Assembly (NCBI RefSeq): GCF_019448235.1
Contig: NZ_CP080409.1
Location: 2,108,001 to 2,172,000, forward strand
Reading direction: 5' to 3'
DNA: 64,000 nucleotides
From: Nocardioides panacisoli
GTDB taxonomy: Bacteria; Actinomycetota; Actinomycetes; Propionibacteriales; Nocardioidaceae
Made by a program: the position numbers and the translations under genes. Positions 1 to 7,862 of this stretch are shown one piece after another. How positions within the stretch are numbered: the stretch's first letter is position 1; every line of letters begins with the position of its first letter. The notes beneath the pieces were generated by a model. That model was given only the letters and a program-made list of their open reading frames with translations. It had not been told where the DNA came from and ran no database searches.

Positions 1-222
1 GCGTCCCTTGCAGGCCTTGCGGGCACCGGAGACCGCCTTGTCGCGCCGGAAGGGCTCGCTGGCTCCGGACTTCTTCAGCACCGTCAGCTGCATCGCCTCG
101 ACGGTGGTGAAGCGCTTCTCGCACGACTGGCAGACTCGCCGGCGGCGGATGCCCGCACCGTCGTCGGCCACGCGGGAGTCGAGCACCCGGGTGTCGGTGT
201 GCCGGCAGAACGGACAGTGCAT
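1..222 (-). CDS. nrdR: Transcriptional repressor NrdR (3' end cut by window edge)
   Basis: NrdR represses ribonucleotide reductase genes when its ATP-cone domain binds (d)ATP. The visible 74 residues start [13 protein letters not shown] and form the N-terminal zinc ribbon: Cys-x-x-Cys at residues 3-6, then a second CQSC pair about 28 residues later, followed by KRFTTVEA, the family junction into the ATP cone. The rest lies beyond position 1. The ATG at 222 is set by the conserved MHCPFCRH start. Tandem NrdR boxes lie about 100-140 bp upstream, so the gene is probably autoregulated. In related actinobacteria nrdR sits next to lexA and is followed by the B12-dependent reductase nrdJ, which would be expected just outside the window. 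Confidence 0.95.
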   Translation of the reverse strand, partial: MHCPFCRHTDTRVLDSRVADDGAGIRRRRVCQSCEKRFTTVEAMQLTVLKKSGASEPFRRDKAVSGARKACKGR

Positions 223-317
223 CCCGAGCCTCCTTCGCTGCGTCGTGGCCTGTGGAAAAGTCTGCTGTCGCGGTGGACATCCAGCCTCGCGATGTGGATC
301 GCCACGCCTGAGTTGTG

Positions 318-364
318 GAACTAGATGTGGAGAACTACATCCGTGTAAGTACTAGATGTAGTGG
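318..364. promoter_or_regulatory. Tandem NrdR boxes
   Basis: Two copies of AACTAGATGTGG / TACTAGATGTAG lie at 318-333 and 349-364. Their ACTAGATGT cores are 31 bp apart, three helical turns, which is the arrangement known for cooperative NrdR binding upstream of nrd genes. They lie in the 324-bp gap between nrdR (minus strand) and a small membrane protein (plus strand), so they probably control nrdR and any downstream reductase gene. I see no other gene in this gap. Confidence 0.8.
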
Positions 365-546
365 CAACCGTACGCCGCCACCCAAGGCGCTCGCAAGCGA
401 ACCGGAGAGTTGGTTTCGACCTCCCGCCACGGGCACAGCGTTTTCGCAGGTCACCGCGGAAACAGGCCCCCGAAAATCGCTTCCGGACATCGGTGTGTCG
501 CCCTCGTCGGCGGGCCCGGTCACCATTGTTGAAGCAATGCGCGACA

Positions 547-882
547 ATGACGCCCGTGAGCAGCGGCAAGCGCATGGGACCCACCGAGCAGCGGGGCCGC
601 GTGCTGCCCCGACTGCTGGGTCTCGCCGCCGGCATCACCGCCTGCCTGCTGGCTTGGGGATACCTGGTCTACATCGCGATCGACTTCGGCGCCGAGGCCC
701 GTCGCGACGGCAACGGCGCCGCCTGGGGCCTCCTCGCCGTGGCCGGCATCGGCGCGGTCGCCTGCCTGTTCCTCGCCTTCCTGCTGCTCACCCGCCTGCT
801 CCAGGCCATCGGCCTTTTCCCCGAACCGACCCCTCGTCGCTCCCCCGGTGCACCGAAGGGCGGCAAGCGGGCCAAGCGCTGA
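547..882 (+). CDS. Small two-helix membrane protein, unknown function
   Basis: A protein of 111 residues from the ATG at 547 (a GTG at 556 is the alternative). The basic N-terminus (SSGKRMGPTEQRGR) is followed by two hydrophobic segments: about residues 20-42 (LLGLAAGITACLLAWGYLVY) and about 58-83 (GLLAVAGIGAVACLFLAFLL). The tail is basic and proline-rich, ending KGGKRAKR. Both termini are therefore probably cytoplasmic. No catalytic motif is visible. No clear ribosome binding site precedes either start, so translation may be near-leaderless. It is divergent from nrdR across the NrdR boxes; whether NrdR affects it is unknown. Confidence 0.6.
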   Translation: MTPVSSGKRMGPTEQRGRVLPRLLGLAAGITACLLAWGYLVYIAIDFGAEARRDGNGAAWGLLAVAGIGAVACLFLAFLLLTRLLQAIGLFPEPTPRRSPGAPKGGKRAKR

Positions 883-891
883 GGCGGGGAC

Positions 892-955
892 GCGATCCCC
901 GGTCGGCCGGGGATCGCCCACCTTGTCGGGCACTGCAACGCCGGACAAGGTGGGC
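892..955. terminator. Two overlapping hairpins, bidirectional terminator
   Basis: The first hairpin has a perfect 11-bp stem, 892-902 with 907-917, and a TCGG loop. The second has a perfect 12-bp stem, 916-927 with 944-955. The arms overlap by two bases, so the hairpins probably form alternately, one for each of the two convergent genes on either side. Confidence 0.75.
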
Positions 956-978
956 GAAAGGCCGACAACCCTCCGCCG

Positions 979-1575
979 TCAGTGGCGCAGCAGGTCGCCC
1001 AACCCGGCGGCGTACGCCGCGGGCGTGACGTCCGGGAACACCAGCCGCTGCAGCATGAACCCCGGCAGCAGGCCCATCAGGGCACGGGCGACACGCGTGG
1101 GCTCGGCGTCGGCAGGCAGGAAGCCGGCCTCGATCGCGCGCCGGGCGTAGGTCACCCAGGCGGCCGCGATGCGTCCGGCCTCGCCGCGGGCGATCTCGAG
1201 GACCTCGGGGTCACGCACGGCCTCGGCCCACGTCTGGAGTGCCACCCGATGGAGCTCCACCCCGTGCGCCTCGCCCAGATCGACGATGCGTTGGGTCAGG
1301 TCGAGCACGACGCGCTCGGGGTCCGGCAGTTCCTCCGCCTCCGCGGCCTCCTCGACCACCACCGCGACATCGGCGATCGCGGTCTCGGCGATGGCCCGGA
1401 TCAGGTCCTGCTTGTTGCGGAAGTAGAGGTACACCGCTCCCGCGGACAGCCCCGACTCCCGGATCACGGCGGCCATCGTCGTGCGGTGGAACCCGTCCTG
1501 GGCAACGCACCGCAGCATCGCGCGGACGATCTGCTCGCGCCGCGCAGCGCGGTGCTCCTCGGTCACCTTCGGCAT
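979..1575 (-). CDS. TetR/AcrR family transcriptional regulator
   Basis: A 198-residue regulator with a typical TetR N-terminal helix-turn-helix: REQIVRAMLRCVAQDGFHRTTM, then ESGLSAGAVYLYFRNKQDL at about residues 40-60. The C-terminal ligand domain is variable, so the ligand cannot be predicted. It is divergent from a polytopic membrane protein at 1678, and the gap carries two palindromes of TetR type. The simplest reading is a repressor of that membrane gene and of itself. The ATG at 1575 begins the conserved MPKVTEEHRAARREQI. Confidence 0.9.
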   Translation of the reverse strand: MPKVTEEHRAARREQIVRAMLRCVAQDGFHRTTMAAVIRESGLSAGAVYLYFRNKQDLIRAIAETAIADVAVVVEEAAEAEELPDPERVVLDLTQRIVDLGEAHGVELHRVALQTWAEAVRDPEVLEIARGEAGRIAAAWVTYARRAIEAGFLPADAEPTRVARALMGLLPGFMLQRLVFPDVTPAAYAAGLGDLLRH

Positions 1576-1598
1576 ACCGCCATCCTGCCACAGAAAAC

Positions 1599-1661
1599 GA
1601 ACGCCCGTTCTTGACAGGAGCGGCCGGCGTCTCCATCCTTGTCAAAACCGAATGTTCATTC
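1599..1661. promoter_or_regulatory. Two palindromic operators between TetR gene and membrane protein
   Basis: GAACG-CC-CGTTC (1599-1610, within AACGAACGCCCGTTCTT) and GAATG-TT-CATTC (1650-1661) are inverted repeats in the 102-bp divergent promoter region. A TTGACA hexamer (1611-1616) abuts the first palindrome and could be the -35 of the rightward promoter. These are the likely TetR binding sites. Confidence 0.6.
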
Positions 1662-1677
1662 TGTTTGGAGTCTCGCC

Positions 1678-2661
1678 ATGACCAGCCCGACCTCGCCGAG
1701 CCACGCCGCACCCGCCGCCGCGACGTCCGCGGCCACACCCTGGCGATCCGTGATCGGAGCCGCCGTCGGCCTCGCCGCCCTGCTCACCGTGCTCCTCGCC
1801 GCCTTCGCGTGGCCCGCCAGCGAGTACGAGCCCCGCGACTTCCCCCTCGCCGTTGCGGGCCCACCCGACGCCACCGCCGGCATCGAGCAGCGACTCGCCG
1901 CAACGCTCGGCGAGGACGCGATCGACGTCACCACCGTGGCCGACCGCGCTGCCGCGGTCGCGGCCATCGAGGACCGGTCGGCGTACGGCGCCCTCGTCGT
2001 CGGGGCCGGGAGCACCGAGGTGCTGACCGCCACGGGGGCCGGAGCGGCGCCTGCGCAGTTCGTGACCCAGGTCGGCACCCAGGTGGCCGGCGCCACCGGG
2101 TCGGCTCCCACCGTCACCGACGTCGTACCGACGGCCGATGGCGACCCCCGCGGCAGCGTCTTCGCCGCGGGCGCACTCCCCCTCGCCATCGGCGGCATCC
2201 TCATCGGCGCCGTCACGTCCCTGGCGCTGCCCCGCATCCGTGACCGACTCCTCGCCGCCGCCCTCGCCGCAGCGCTCGGCGCACTCGGCCTCGCCGCACT
2301 GCTGCAGTTCGGCCTCGACGCCGTCGCGGGGTCCTACGCCGCCAACGCCGGCGTCATCGCACTCGGCGTGCTTGCAGTCGCACTGCCGATCATCGGCCTG
2401 CGCCACCTCATCGGCCCGGCGGGCATCGGCGTGGTGGCGCTCGCGGTCATGCTCATCGGCAACCCACTGTCGGGTGTCGCCACGAGTCCCCACCTGATCC
2501 CTCTCGGCTCGCTGGGGCAGCTCTTCCCGCCGGGCGCCGTGGGGAGCGCGCTGCGCAGCACGTCGTACTTCGACGGCGCCGGCGCCCTGGCGCCAGTCCT
2601 CGTGCTGTGCACGTGGGCCGTCGCCGGGCTCGGCCTGGCACTCCTCCCCCGCAAGGAGTGA
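1678..2661 (+). CDS. Polytopic membrane protein, YhgE/ABC-2-permease-like
   Basis: A protein of 327 residues starting at the ATG at 1678, seven bases after TTGGAG. One N-terminal membrane segment (about residues 22-42) is followed by an extracytoplasmic region of about 110 residues, then about five hydrophobic segments. One helix, then a large soluble loop, then a membrane bundle is the architecture of YhgE/Pip-like and ABC-2-type membrane proteins, and the loop has the short FPLAVAG-type strand seen there. No ATPase is adjacent, so if it is a permease its partner lies elsewhere. Control by the divergent TetR gene suggests export of, or resistance to, a small hydrophobic compound; this is inference. 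Confidence 0.6.
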   Translation: MTSPTSPSHAAPAAATSAATPWRSVIGAAVGLAALLTVLLAAFAWPASEYEPRDFPLAVAGPPDATAGIEQRLAATLGEDAIDVTTVADRAAAVAAIEDRSAYGALVVGAGSTEVLTATGAGAAPAQFVTQVGTQVAGATGSAPTVTDVVPTADGDPRGSVFAAGALPLAIGGILIGAVTSLALPRIRDRLLAAALAAALGALGLAALLQFGLDAVAGSYAANAGVIALGVLAVALPIIGLRHLIGPAGIGVVALAVMLIGNPLSGVATSPHLIPLGSLGQLFPPGAVGSALRSTSYFDGAGALAPVLVLCTWAVAGLGLALLPRKE

Positions 2662-2677
2662 GGTCGCCCGAATGCGT

Positions 2678-2708
2678 CGAGGGCGGGACCGTCGCGGTCC
2701 CGCCCTCG
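2678..2708. terminator. Bidirectional terminator hairpin
   Basis: Perfect 14-bp stem (2678-2691 with 2695-2708) and a three-base loop, followed by a T/C-rich run, between the convergent membrane-protein and LysM genes. Confidence 0.85.
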
Positions 2709-2761
2709 TCTTCCCCACCACTCGCCGGGGGTCGAGGTCGGCGAGTAGTCCGTGCGCGCGC

Positions 2762-3103
2762 TCAGTCGAGCGGAACGCGCAGCTCTTGACCCGCCTGGAG
2801 CAGGTTGCCCTCGAAGGTGTTGAGGTCGCGGATGCGATCCATCATGGTCAGCACGTCGCCACCCGCGGCGGCGTCGGCCGCGATGTCCCACAGCGTCTCC
2901 CCGTGGTCGACGGTCACGACCTCGACCTGCACCACGCCGGCCTCGTCGGAGGCGACGGATCCGGCAGCGAGCCAGACGGCGGCGCCCAGCGCGAGCAGCA
3001 GCCCGAGCACCATGACGGCCACCCGGCCGCGACGAGTGAGGCGGACCGGCGCCGGACGGCGCGCGTCGTAGGAGACCTGCGGGGCAAGGGCGATCGTGCT
3101 CAT
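2762..3103 (-). CDS. LysM-domain membrane protein, probable SOS-induced division or cell-wall factor
   Basis: A 113-residue protein with a basic N-terminus, one membrane segment (about residues 28-49, VAVMVLGLLLALGAAVWLAA) and a C-terminal LysM domain (HGETLWDIAADAAAGGD through QAGQELRVPLD). LysM binds N-acetylglucosamine in peptidoglycan. The architecture and position, divergent from lexA, match YneA of firmicutes and the LysM protein beside lexA in Mycobacterium tuberculosis (Rv2719c), which link the SOS response to division or wall remodelling. The shared promoter region holds three SOS boxes, so LexA repression is expected. Exact activity is not shown by the sequence. Confidence 0.8.
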   Translation of the reverse strand: MSTIALAPQVSYDARRPAPVRLTRRGRVAVMVLGLLLALGAAVWLAAGSVASDEAGVVQVEVVTVDHGETLWDIAADAAAGGDVLTMMDRIRDLNTFEGNLLQAGQELRVPLD

Positions 3104-3224
3104 GGGGACCTCCAGGGGGAAGTGTCGATCCGGTGATCGGCGGGGGTCGTGCGTGCGATGCGATGTCTAGTCGGGACCGCCGACACTTCGCCGTACGGCG
3201 ATCGGGCCAGCGGATCGATCAGAC

Positions 3225-3337
3225 GTTCGATCGAACACATGTGCGAGGTTAGATCACCTGTTCGAACGAAGTCAAGGACCTGTTCGAATCCTTGTTCGAG
3301 GCGTGTCGCGACACGCGCGGTTCGAACAGTTGTTTGA
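3225..3337. promoter_or_regulatory. Cluster of three LexA (SOS) boxes
   Basis: The mycobacterial/actinobacterial SOS box is TCGAAC-N4-GTTCGA. Three copies, each with one mismatch, occur: TCGAACACATGTGCGA (3231-3246), TCGAATCCTTGTTCGA (3284-3299) and TCGAACAGTTGTTTGA (3322-3337). A weaker fourth match lies at 3250-3265, and a perfect GTTCGATCGAAC palindrome (3225-3236) overlaps the first box. They fill the 294-bp gap between the LysM gene and lexA and should control both. Confidence 0.9.
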
Positions 3338-3397
3338 AACCGTGCGCTGGGAGGACTACCGTCAAGGCACTCGATCACCGCTGCGCAGGAGGACGCC

Positions 3398-4129
3398 ATG
3401 GCCGGCAAGCAGAAGGCAGGCTTGAAGAAGGTTGCCGAGTTCCCCGACGGGCCGCCGGACGCCACCGGGCTGACCCCGCGACAGCAGCGCGTGCTGGCCA
3501 CCATCAAGGACAGCATCGAGAACCGTGGCTACCCGCCCAGCATGCGCGAGATCGGCAGCGCGGTCGGCCTGACCAGCACCTCCAGCGTCGCCCACCAGCT
3601 GCGCACGCTCGAGGACAAGGGCTTCATCAAGCGCGACCCCAACCGGCCGCGCGCCCTCGAGGTCTTCCTCCCCGAGGTGATGAAGGCCCGCAAGTCGCTC
3701 TCCGCCGCCGAGGAGTCCAGCTACGACGAGACCGGCGCCGGTGACGCCTCCCCCGCAGCCAGCTACGTCCCCCTCGTGGGCCGTATCGCCGCGGGCGGCC
3801 CGATCCTGGCCGAGGAGCGCATCGAGGAGGTCATGCCGCTGCCCAAGCAGATCGTGGGCGAGGGACAGCTGTTCCTGCTCGAGGTCTCGGGCGAGTCGAT
3901 GATCGACGCCGCGATCTGCGACGGCGACTTCGTCGTGATCCGCCAGCAGCCCGATGCCGACAACGGTGACATCGTCGCCGCGATGATCGACGGCGAGGCG
4001 ACGGTGAAGACCTTCCAGCGCAAGGACGGGCAGGTCTGGCTGTTGCCCCACAACGACGCATTCGAGCCCATCGACGGCACCCACGCCACGATCCTGGGCA
4101 AGGTCACCGCCGTGATGCGCAGCATCTGA
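3398..4129 (+). CDS. lexA: LexA repressor (SOS regulator)
   Basis: LexA represses DNA-damage genes and is inactivated by RecA-stimulated self-cleavage. The 243-residue protein has the winged helix-turn-helix N-terminus ([35 protein letters not shown], residues 25-64) and an S24 peptidase C-terminus. The cleavage site is Ala132-Gly133 in RIAAGG; the catalytic dyad is Ser167 (SGESMID) and Lys204 (ATVKTF). A GGAGG sequence precedes the ATG at 3398. The N-terminal arm ([21 protein letters not shown]) is longer than in E. coli, as is usual in actinobacteria. The upstream SOS boxes make it autoregulated. A DinG-type helicase lies close by. Confidence 0.98.
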   Translation: MAGKQKAGLKKVAEFPDGPPDATGLTPRQQRVLATIKDSIENRGYPPSMREIGSAVGLTSTSSVAHQLRTLEDKGFIKRDPNRPRALEVFLPEVMKARKSLSAAEESSYDETGAGDASPAASYVPLVGRIAAGGPILAEERIEEVMPLPKQIVGEGQLFLLEVSGESMIDAAICDGDFVVIRQQPDADNGDIVAAMIDGEATVKTFQRKDGQVWLLPHNDAFEPIDGTHATILGKVTAVMRSI

Positions 4130-4210
4130 GGCTCGGCGTTGCCCCACGGGGCGGCATCACTGCCGTAGGCTGGCCCGGCCCTTCCGTCTTCCCCCTGGGA
4201 GCAGCACGTC

Positions 4211-5803
4211 ATGAACCACCCCCGTCTGCGGGGCGCGCGCCTCGTTGCACTGCCGGCCATCGTCCTCACGCTCGCTGCCGCCCTGCTGGCCCCGACCAGC
4301 GCCGTCGCCAAGGACAAGGACGACAAGCGCGGTCGCGCCCAGGAGGCGCTCGCCATGGTGGAGGGCATCCTCTCGGGCAACATCGGCCGCGGCAGCAGCC
4401 GTCCCGACGACTCCCGCCAGCAGGGTGTCGACCTCACGATGGCCATGCGCGACCTCTTCCTGACCCGCGACGCGCTCTCGGGCAAGGAGCAGGAGCGTGC
4501 CGACTCGCTGCTGGCGCGCCCCACCGACGGCAGTGGGCCGGCGTACGAGCCCAAGTATCCCGACGGGGCCTCCCGGCGCACCTGCAGCTCGGCGGTGTGC
4601 GTGCACTACGTCACGGGCGGCCGCCACGCCGCCAGCCGCTCCTTCGCGGTCGACGTACGCCGTGCGGTGACCACCGCGCACCAGCGCATCCGGGGACGTG
4701 GCTTCCGGGGCCCGCTCAACGACGCCGGCCGGGGCGGCGACAACCGCCCCGACGTCTACCTGGCCGACATCGGCCGTGACGTCGGCGTCTTCGGCTACGC
4801 CGTCGCGGACCGCAAGAACGCGCTCTGGGGTCGCGGCGCGGGCGGATACGTGGTCCTCGACAACAACTTCTCGGAATTCTGCTCCGGCGGTTGCGGCGCC
4901 GGCACGGCGGACCGGCTGATGCGGGCCACCGCCGCGCACGAGTACTTCCACGTCGTCCAGTTCGCCTACGACTACGCCGAGGACGTGTGGTTCATGGAGG
5001 CGACCGCGACCTGGATCGAGGACGAGGTCTTCGACGACGTCAACGACAACGTCAACTTCCTCTACTCCAGCCCGAGCGCCCTGCAGACCCCGCGGGTCCC
5101 GATCGACGCCCCCGACGCGAACCCCTACGCCAACTGGATCCTCTTCCGGAACCTCTCCGAGCGCTACGGCGCCAAGGTGGTCCGCAAGGCGTGGCAGAAG
5201 GCAGACGCGTGGCGCGGCTACGACGGCAGCCGCAACCCCAAGGACCACTACTCCCTCAAGGCACTCCAGGGCGCGGTGGACTACGGCGTGGGCGGCAACT
5301 GGACGGTGGACTTCGCCAACTTCGCGATGGACAACCGCCGTCCCGGGCGGGCCTACCAGGAGGGCAGCGCGCAGAACTACCCGGCCGCGCCGCTCAAGAC
5401 CCGGTTCCGCCACTTCAAGGACAACCGCAAGCGCACCATGGCCGTGAAGCGGTCCCACCTCTCCAGCGCGACCTACCGCTACATCCCCGCCGGCAAGCTG
5501 CGCTACGGCTGGCGTCTCCGGGTGCGCGTCCACGGCCTCCCCCACGGCAAGGGCGGCTACGCGATGGCCGAGATCAACAAGAAGGGCGGCGGCATCAAGC
5601 GCGTGTTCTTCTACCTCGGCGGCGACGGCAAGCAGGTCAAGAAGCTGCCCTACGGGAAGTCGAAGGTGAACTGGATCGAGTTCACCGTCGTCAACGCCAG
5701 CACCCGCTACCGGTGCAACCAGGACCGACCGGACAACACCTGCGACGGCGTACCGCAGGACGAGAACGAGAACTTCTGGATCGCCACCAAGGCGGTCCGC
5801 TAG
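4211..5803 (+). CDS. Secreted putative zinc metalloprotease (MXAN_6640-like)
   Basis: A 530-residue exported protein with a Sec signal peptide at residues 1-33 (hydrophobic LVALPAIVLTLAAALLA, cleavage near SAVA-KD). The mature chain carries a gluzincin-like zinc site, H243-E-Y-F-H247, with Glu263 in WFMEATATW as likely third ligand. Cysteines at 125, 130, 224 and 228 may form disulfides. The C-terminal 130 residues are strand-rich and Lys/Gly-rich, suggesting a jelly-roll or pre-peptidase-type domain. The layout resembles proteins annotated as MXAN_6640-family putative metalloproteases; the substrate is unknown. It is a single gene between lexA and a convergent helicase. The ATG at 4211 is set by the signal peptide. 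Confidence 0.75.
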   Translation: MNHPRLRGARLVALPAIVLTLAAALLAPTSAVAKDKDDKRGRAQEALAMVEGILSGNIGRGSSRPDDSRQQGVDLTMAMRDLFLTRDALSGKEQERADSLLARPTDGSGPAYEPKYPDGASRRTCSSAVCVHYVTGGRHAASRSFAVDVRRAVTTAHQRIRGRGFRGPLNDAGRGGDNRPDVYLADIGRDVGVFGYAVADRKNALWGRGAGGYVVLDNNFSEFCSGGCGAGTADRLMRATAAHEYFHVVQFAYDYAEDVWFMEATATWIEDEVFDDVNDNVNFLYSSPSALQTPRVPIDAPDANPYANWILFRNLSERYGAKVVRKAWQKADAWRGYDGSRNPKDHYSLKALQGAVDYGVGGNWTVDFANFAMDNRRPGRAYQEGSAQNYPAAPLKTRFRHFKDNRKRTMAVKRSHLSSATYRYIPAGKLRYGWRLRVRVHGLPHGKGGYAMAEINKKGGGIKRVFFYLGGDGKQVKKLPYGKSKVNWIEFTVVNASTRYRCNQDRPDNTCDGVPQDENENFWIATKAVR

Positions 5804-5811
5804 CACTACAG

Positions 5812-7827
5812 CTAGCCAGCGGCCAGTCGCGCCAGGGCCTGCCGTACGACGGTCGGGTCGGTCGTCGGCCACATCGGCGGCAGGCTCGCGGCCAGGAACG
5901 ACCCGTAGCGGGCCGTGGCCAGTCGCGGGTCGAGGACCGCGACCACGCCGCGGTCGCTGGAGGTGCGGATCAGCCGGCCGGTCCCCTGCGCGAGCAGGAG
6001 GGCGGCATGGGTGGCCGCGACCTGCATGAACCCGTTGCCACCCGCCGCCTGAACGGCGCGCTGGCGCGCGCTGAGGAGCGGGTCGTCGGGCCGCGGGAAC
6101 GGGATCCGGTCGATGATGACCAGCTGGCACGTCTCCCCCGGGACGTCCAACCCCTGCCACAGGCCGAGGGTGCCGAAGAGCACGGTGTGCGGGTCGTCGG
6201 TGAACTGCCGGGCGAGCTCGGGCAGCTGGGCGTCGCCCTGGGCGAGCGTGGTGAGGTGCGGCAACCGCTCCCGCATCGCCTCGGCGGCGGCGTCCGCCGC
6301 GCGGCGTGAGGAGAACAGGCCGAGCGTGCGACCGTCGGCGGCGTCGATGAGCTCGGCGATCTCGTCCAGCTGCGGTCTGCCGAGGCCGTCGCGCCCCGGT
6401 GGCGGGAGGTGTCGGGCGACGTACCGGATGGCCTGCTTGCCGTAGTCGAACGGGCTGCCGACGTCGAGGCCGACCCAGGGCTGTGCCTCGTCGTGGCCCT
6501 CGGGGGAACCGTCCGCGTCGGCGCCCGACGGCCGGGTGTCCGGGCCGTCGGTGCCGACCGCCACCTGCTCGGAGGGCTTCAGGCCGACGCTGGTCGCGAC
6601 CGCGGTGAAGTCGCCGCCGAGCTTGAGGGTCGCCGAGGTCATCACGGCGGTCTTCTCCGCCAGCAGCTTGTCGCGTAGTTGGCCCCACACCTGGAGCGGT
6701 GCGATGCAGAGCCGGGGCGGCATCCGCTCGGTGCCCTCGGTGCGCCACAGGACGTCGGACTCACCCAGCGCCGCCATCCGCTCGGCGGTGGCGAAGAGCT
6801 CCTGCACGCTCGCCTTGGCCTGGCTCATGGCGGCGTCGGGCTCGTCCCCGGACGACCTGGGGAACGCCGAGGCGCAGGCGCGTGCGGCGTCGCGGACCAG
6901 CTCCAGCGCGTCGGAGAGGTCCTGGGGCAACCGGTCGATCCGGCCGGGCTCGGCGACGGTGACGGCGTCACGCAATGCCTCGGCGGCATCAGTCAGGTCG
7001 TCGGCCTCGTCGCCCTCGACGTGGCGCACGCTGCGCTTCGCTGCCCGCTCGACGTCGGCCGCCCACAGCTCGTCGGTGGCGGCCTGCGTCACCCGGGCGG
7101 TCAGCTCGTGGGCCTCGTCGACGACGACCACGTCGTAGTCGGGGATCATCGGGATCTGCTCGATCGCATCGATGGCCAGCAGCGAGTGGTTGGTCACCAC
7201 CAGGTGGGACCGCTGGGCTCGCTCCTTGGCCAGCTCGGCGAAGCACTCCGCGCCGAAGGGGCACCGGGCCGCACCCACGCACTCCCGGGCACTCACGCTG
7301 ACCTGGCGCCACTCCTTGTCGGTGTGCCGCGGCGCCCCGTCCCGTTCACCGGTGCCGCCGGACTCCGCCTCGGACTCGACCCACTCGCGCAGCTCGAGCA
7401 CCTTGGCGCCCATCGACCCCTCGGGCAGGTCCACCAGCGACCCCTGGTCGTCGGGCACGCCCTCGCGGACCCGGTGGAGGCAGGCGTAGTTGGACCGGCC
7501 CTTGAGGACGGCGAAGGAGGTGTCGACGTCGTCGCGGTCCTTCAGCGCCTCCATGAGTCGCGGGATGTCGCGCTCCACGAGCTGGTGCTGCAGGGCCAGG
7601 GTGGCGGTCGCCACGACGACGCGCTGGTCGTGCAGCAGGGCCGGGACCAGGTAGCCCAGCGACTTGCCCGTGCCGGTGCCGGCCTGGACCAGCAGGTGCT
7701 GGGAACGGGCGATCGCGGTGGCGACGGCCTCGGCCATGTCGACCTGCCCGGCACGCTCCTGACCACCGACGGCCGCGACGGCAGCCGCCAACGCCTCTCG
7801 CACCTGCGCACCCTCGACCCCGGACAT
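5812..7827 (-). CDS. dinG: DinG/XPD-type ATP-dependent DNA helicase
   Basis: A 671-residue superfamily 2 helicase. Walker A is QAGTGTGKS at residues 48-56 and the Walker B DEAH box is at 237-240. Cys116 (NYAC), Cys183, Cys189 and Cys195 have the spacing of the 4Fe-4S cluster found in XPD/DinG helicases. Later motifs include a MTSATLK block and LGLWQGLDVPGE plus GRLIRTSSDRG near the C-terminus (motifs V/VI). Such enzymes unwind 5'-3' at forks and R-loops. No clear SOS box precedes it, although lexA is 1.7 kb away. Convergent with the metalloprotease gene, leaving only 8 bp. Confidence 0.9.
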   Translation of the reverse strand: MSGVEGAQVREALAAAVAAVGGQERAGQVDMAEAVATAIARSQHLLVQAGTGTGKSLGYLVPALLHDQRVVVATATLALQHQLVERDIPRLMEALKDRDDVDTSFAVLKGRSNYACLHRVREGVPDDQGSLVDLPEGSMGAKVLELREWVESEAESGGTGERDGAPRHTDKEWRQVSVSARECVGAARCPFGAECFAELAKERAQRSHLVVTNHSLLAIDAIEQIPMIPDYDVVVVDEAHELTARVTQAATDELWAADVERAAKRSVRHVEGDEADDLTDAAEALRDAVTVAEPGRIDRLPQDLSDALELVRDAARACASAFPRSSGDEPDAAMSQAKASVQELFATAERMAALGESDVLWRTEGTERMPPRLCIAPLQVWGQLRDKLLAEKTAVMTSATLKLGGDFTAVATSVGLKPSEQVAVGTDGPDTRPSGADADGSPEGHDEAQPWVGLDVGSPFDYGKQAIRYVARHLPPPGRDGLGRPQLDEIAELIDAADGRTLGLFSSRRAADAAAEAMRERLPHLTTLAQGDAQLPELARQFTDDPHTVLFGTLGLWQGLDVPGETCQLVIIDRIPFPRPDDPLLSARQRAVQAAGGNGFMQVAATHAALLLAQGTGRLIRTSSDRGVVAVLDPRLATARYGSFLAASLPPMWPTTDPTVVRQALARLAAG

Positions 7828-7862
7828 GGCGGCAACCCTAGACGGGGTCGACGACAGGTCGT

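Noticed and set aside
5798..5820. GCTAGC direct/inverted repeat as terminator between the metalloprotease and helicase genes
   Set aside because: Only a 6-bp stem overlapping both stop codons; too weak to call.
4157..6748. Long open frame on the minus strand (over 800 codons) across the metalloprotease and helicase genes
   Set aside because: It is antisense to genes with clear motifs, has low-complexity His/Arg/Val-rich content and no domains. High GC content produces such frames.
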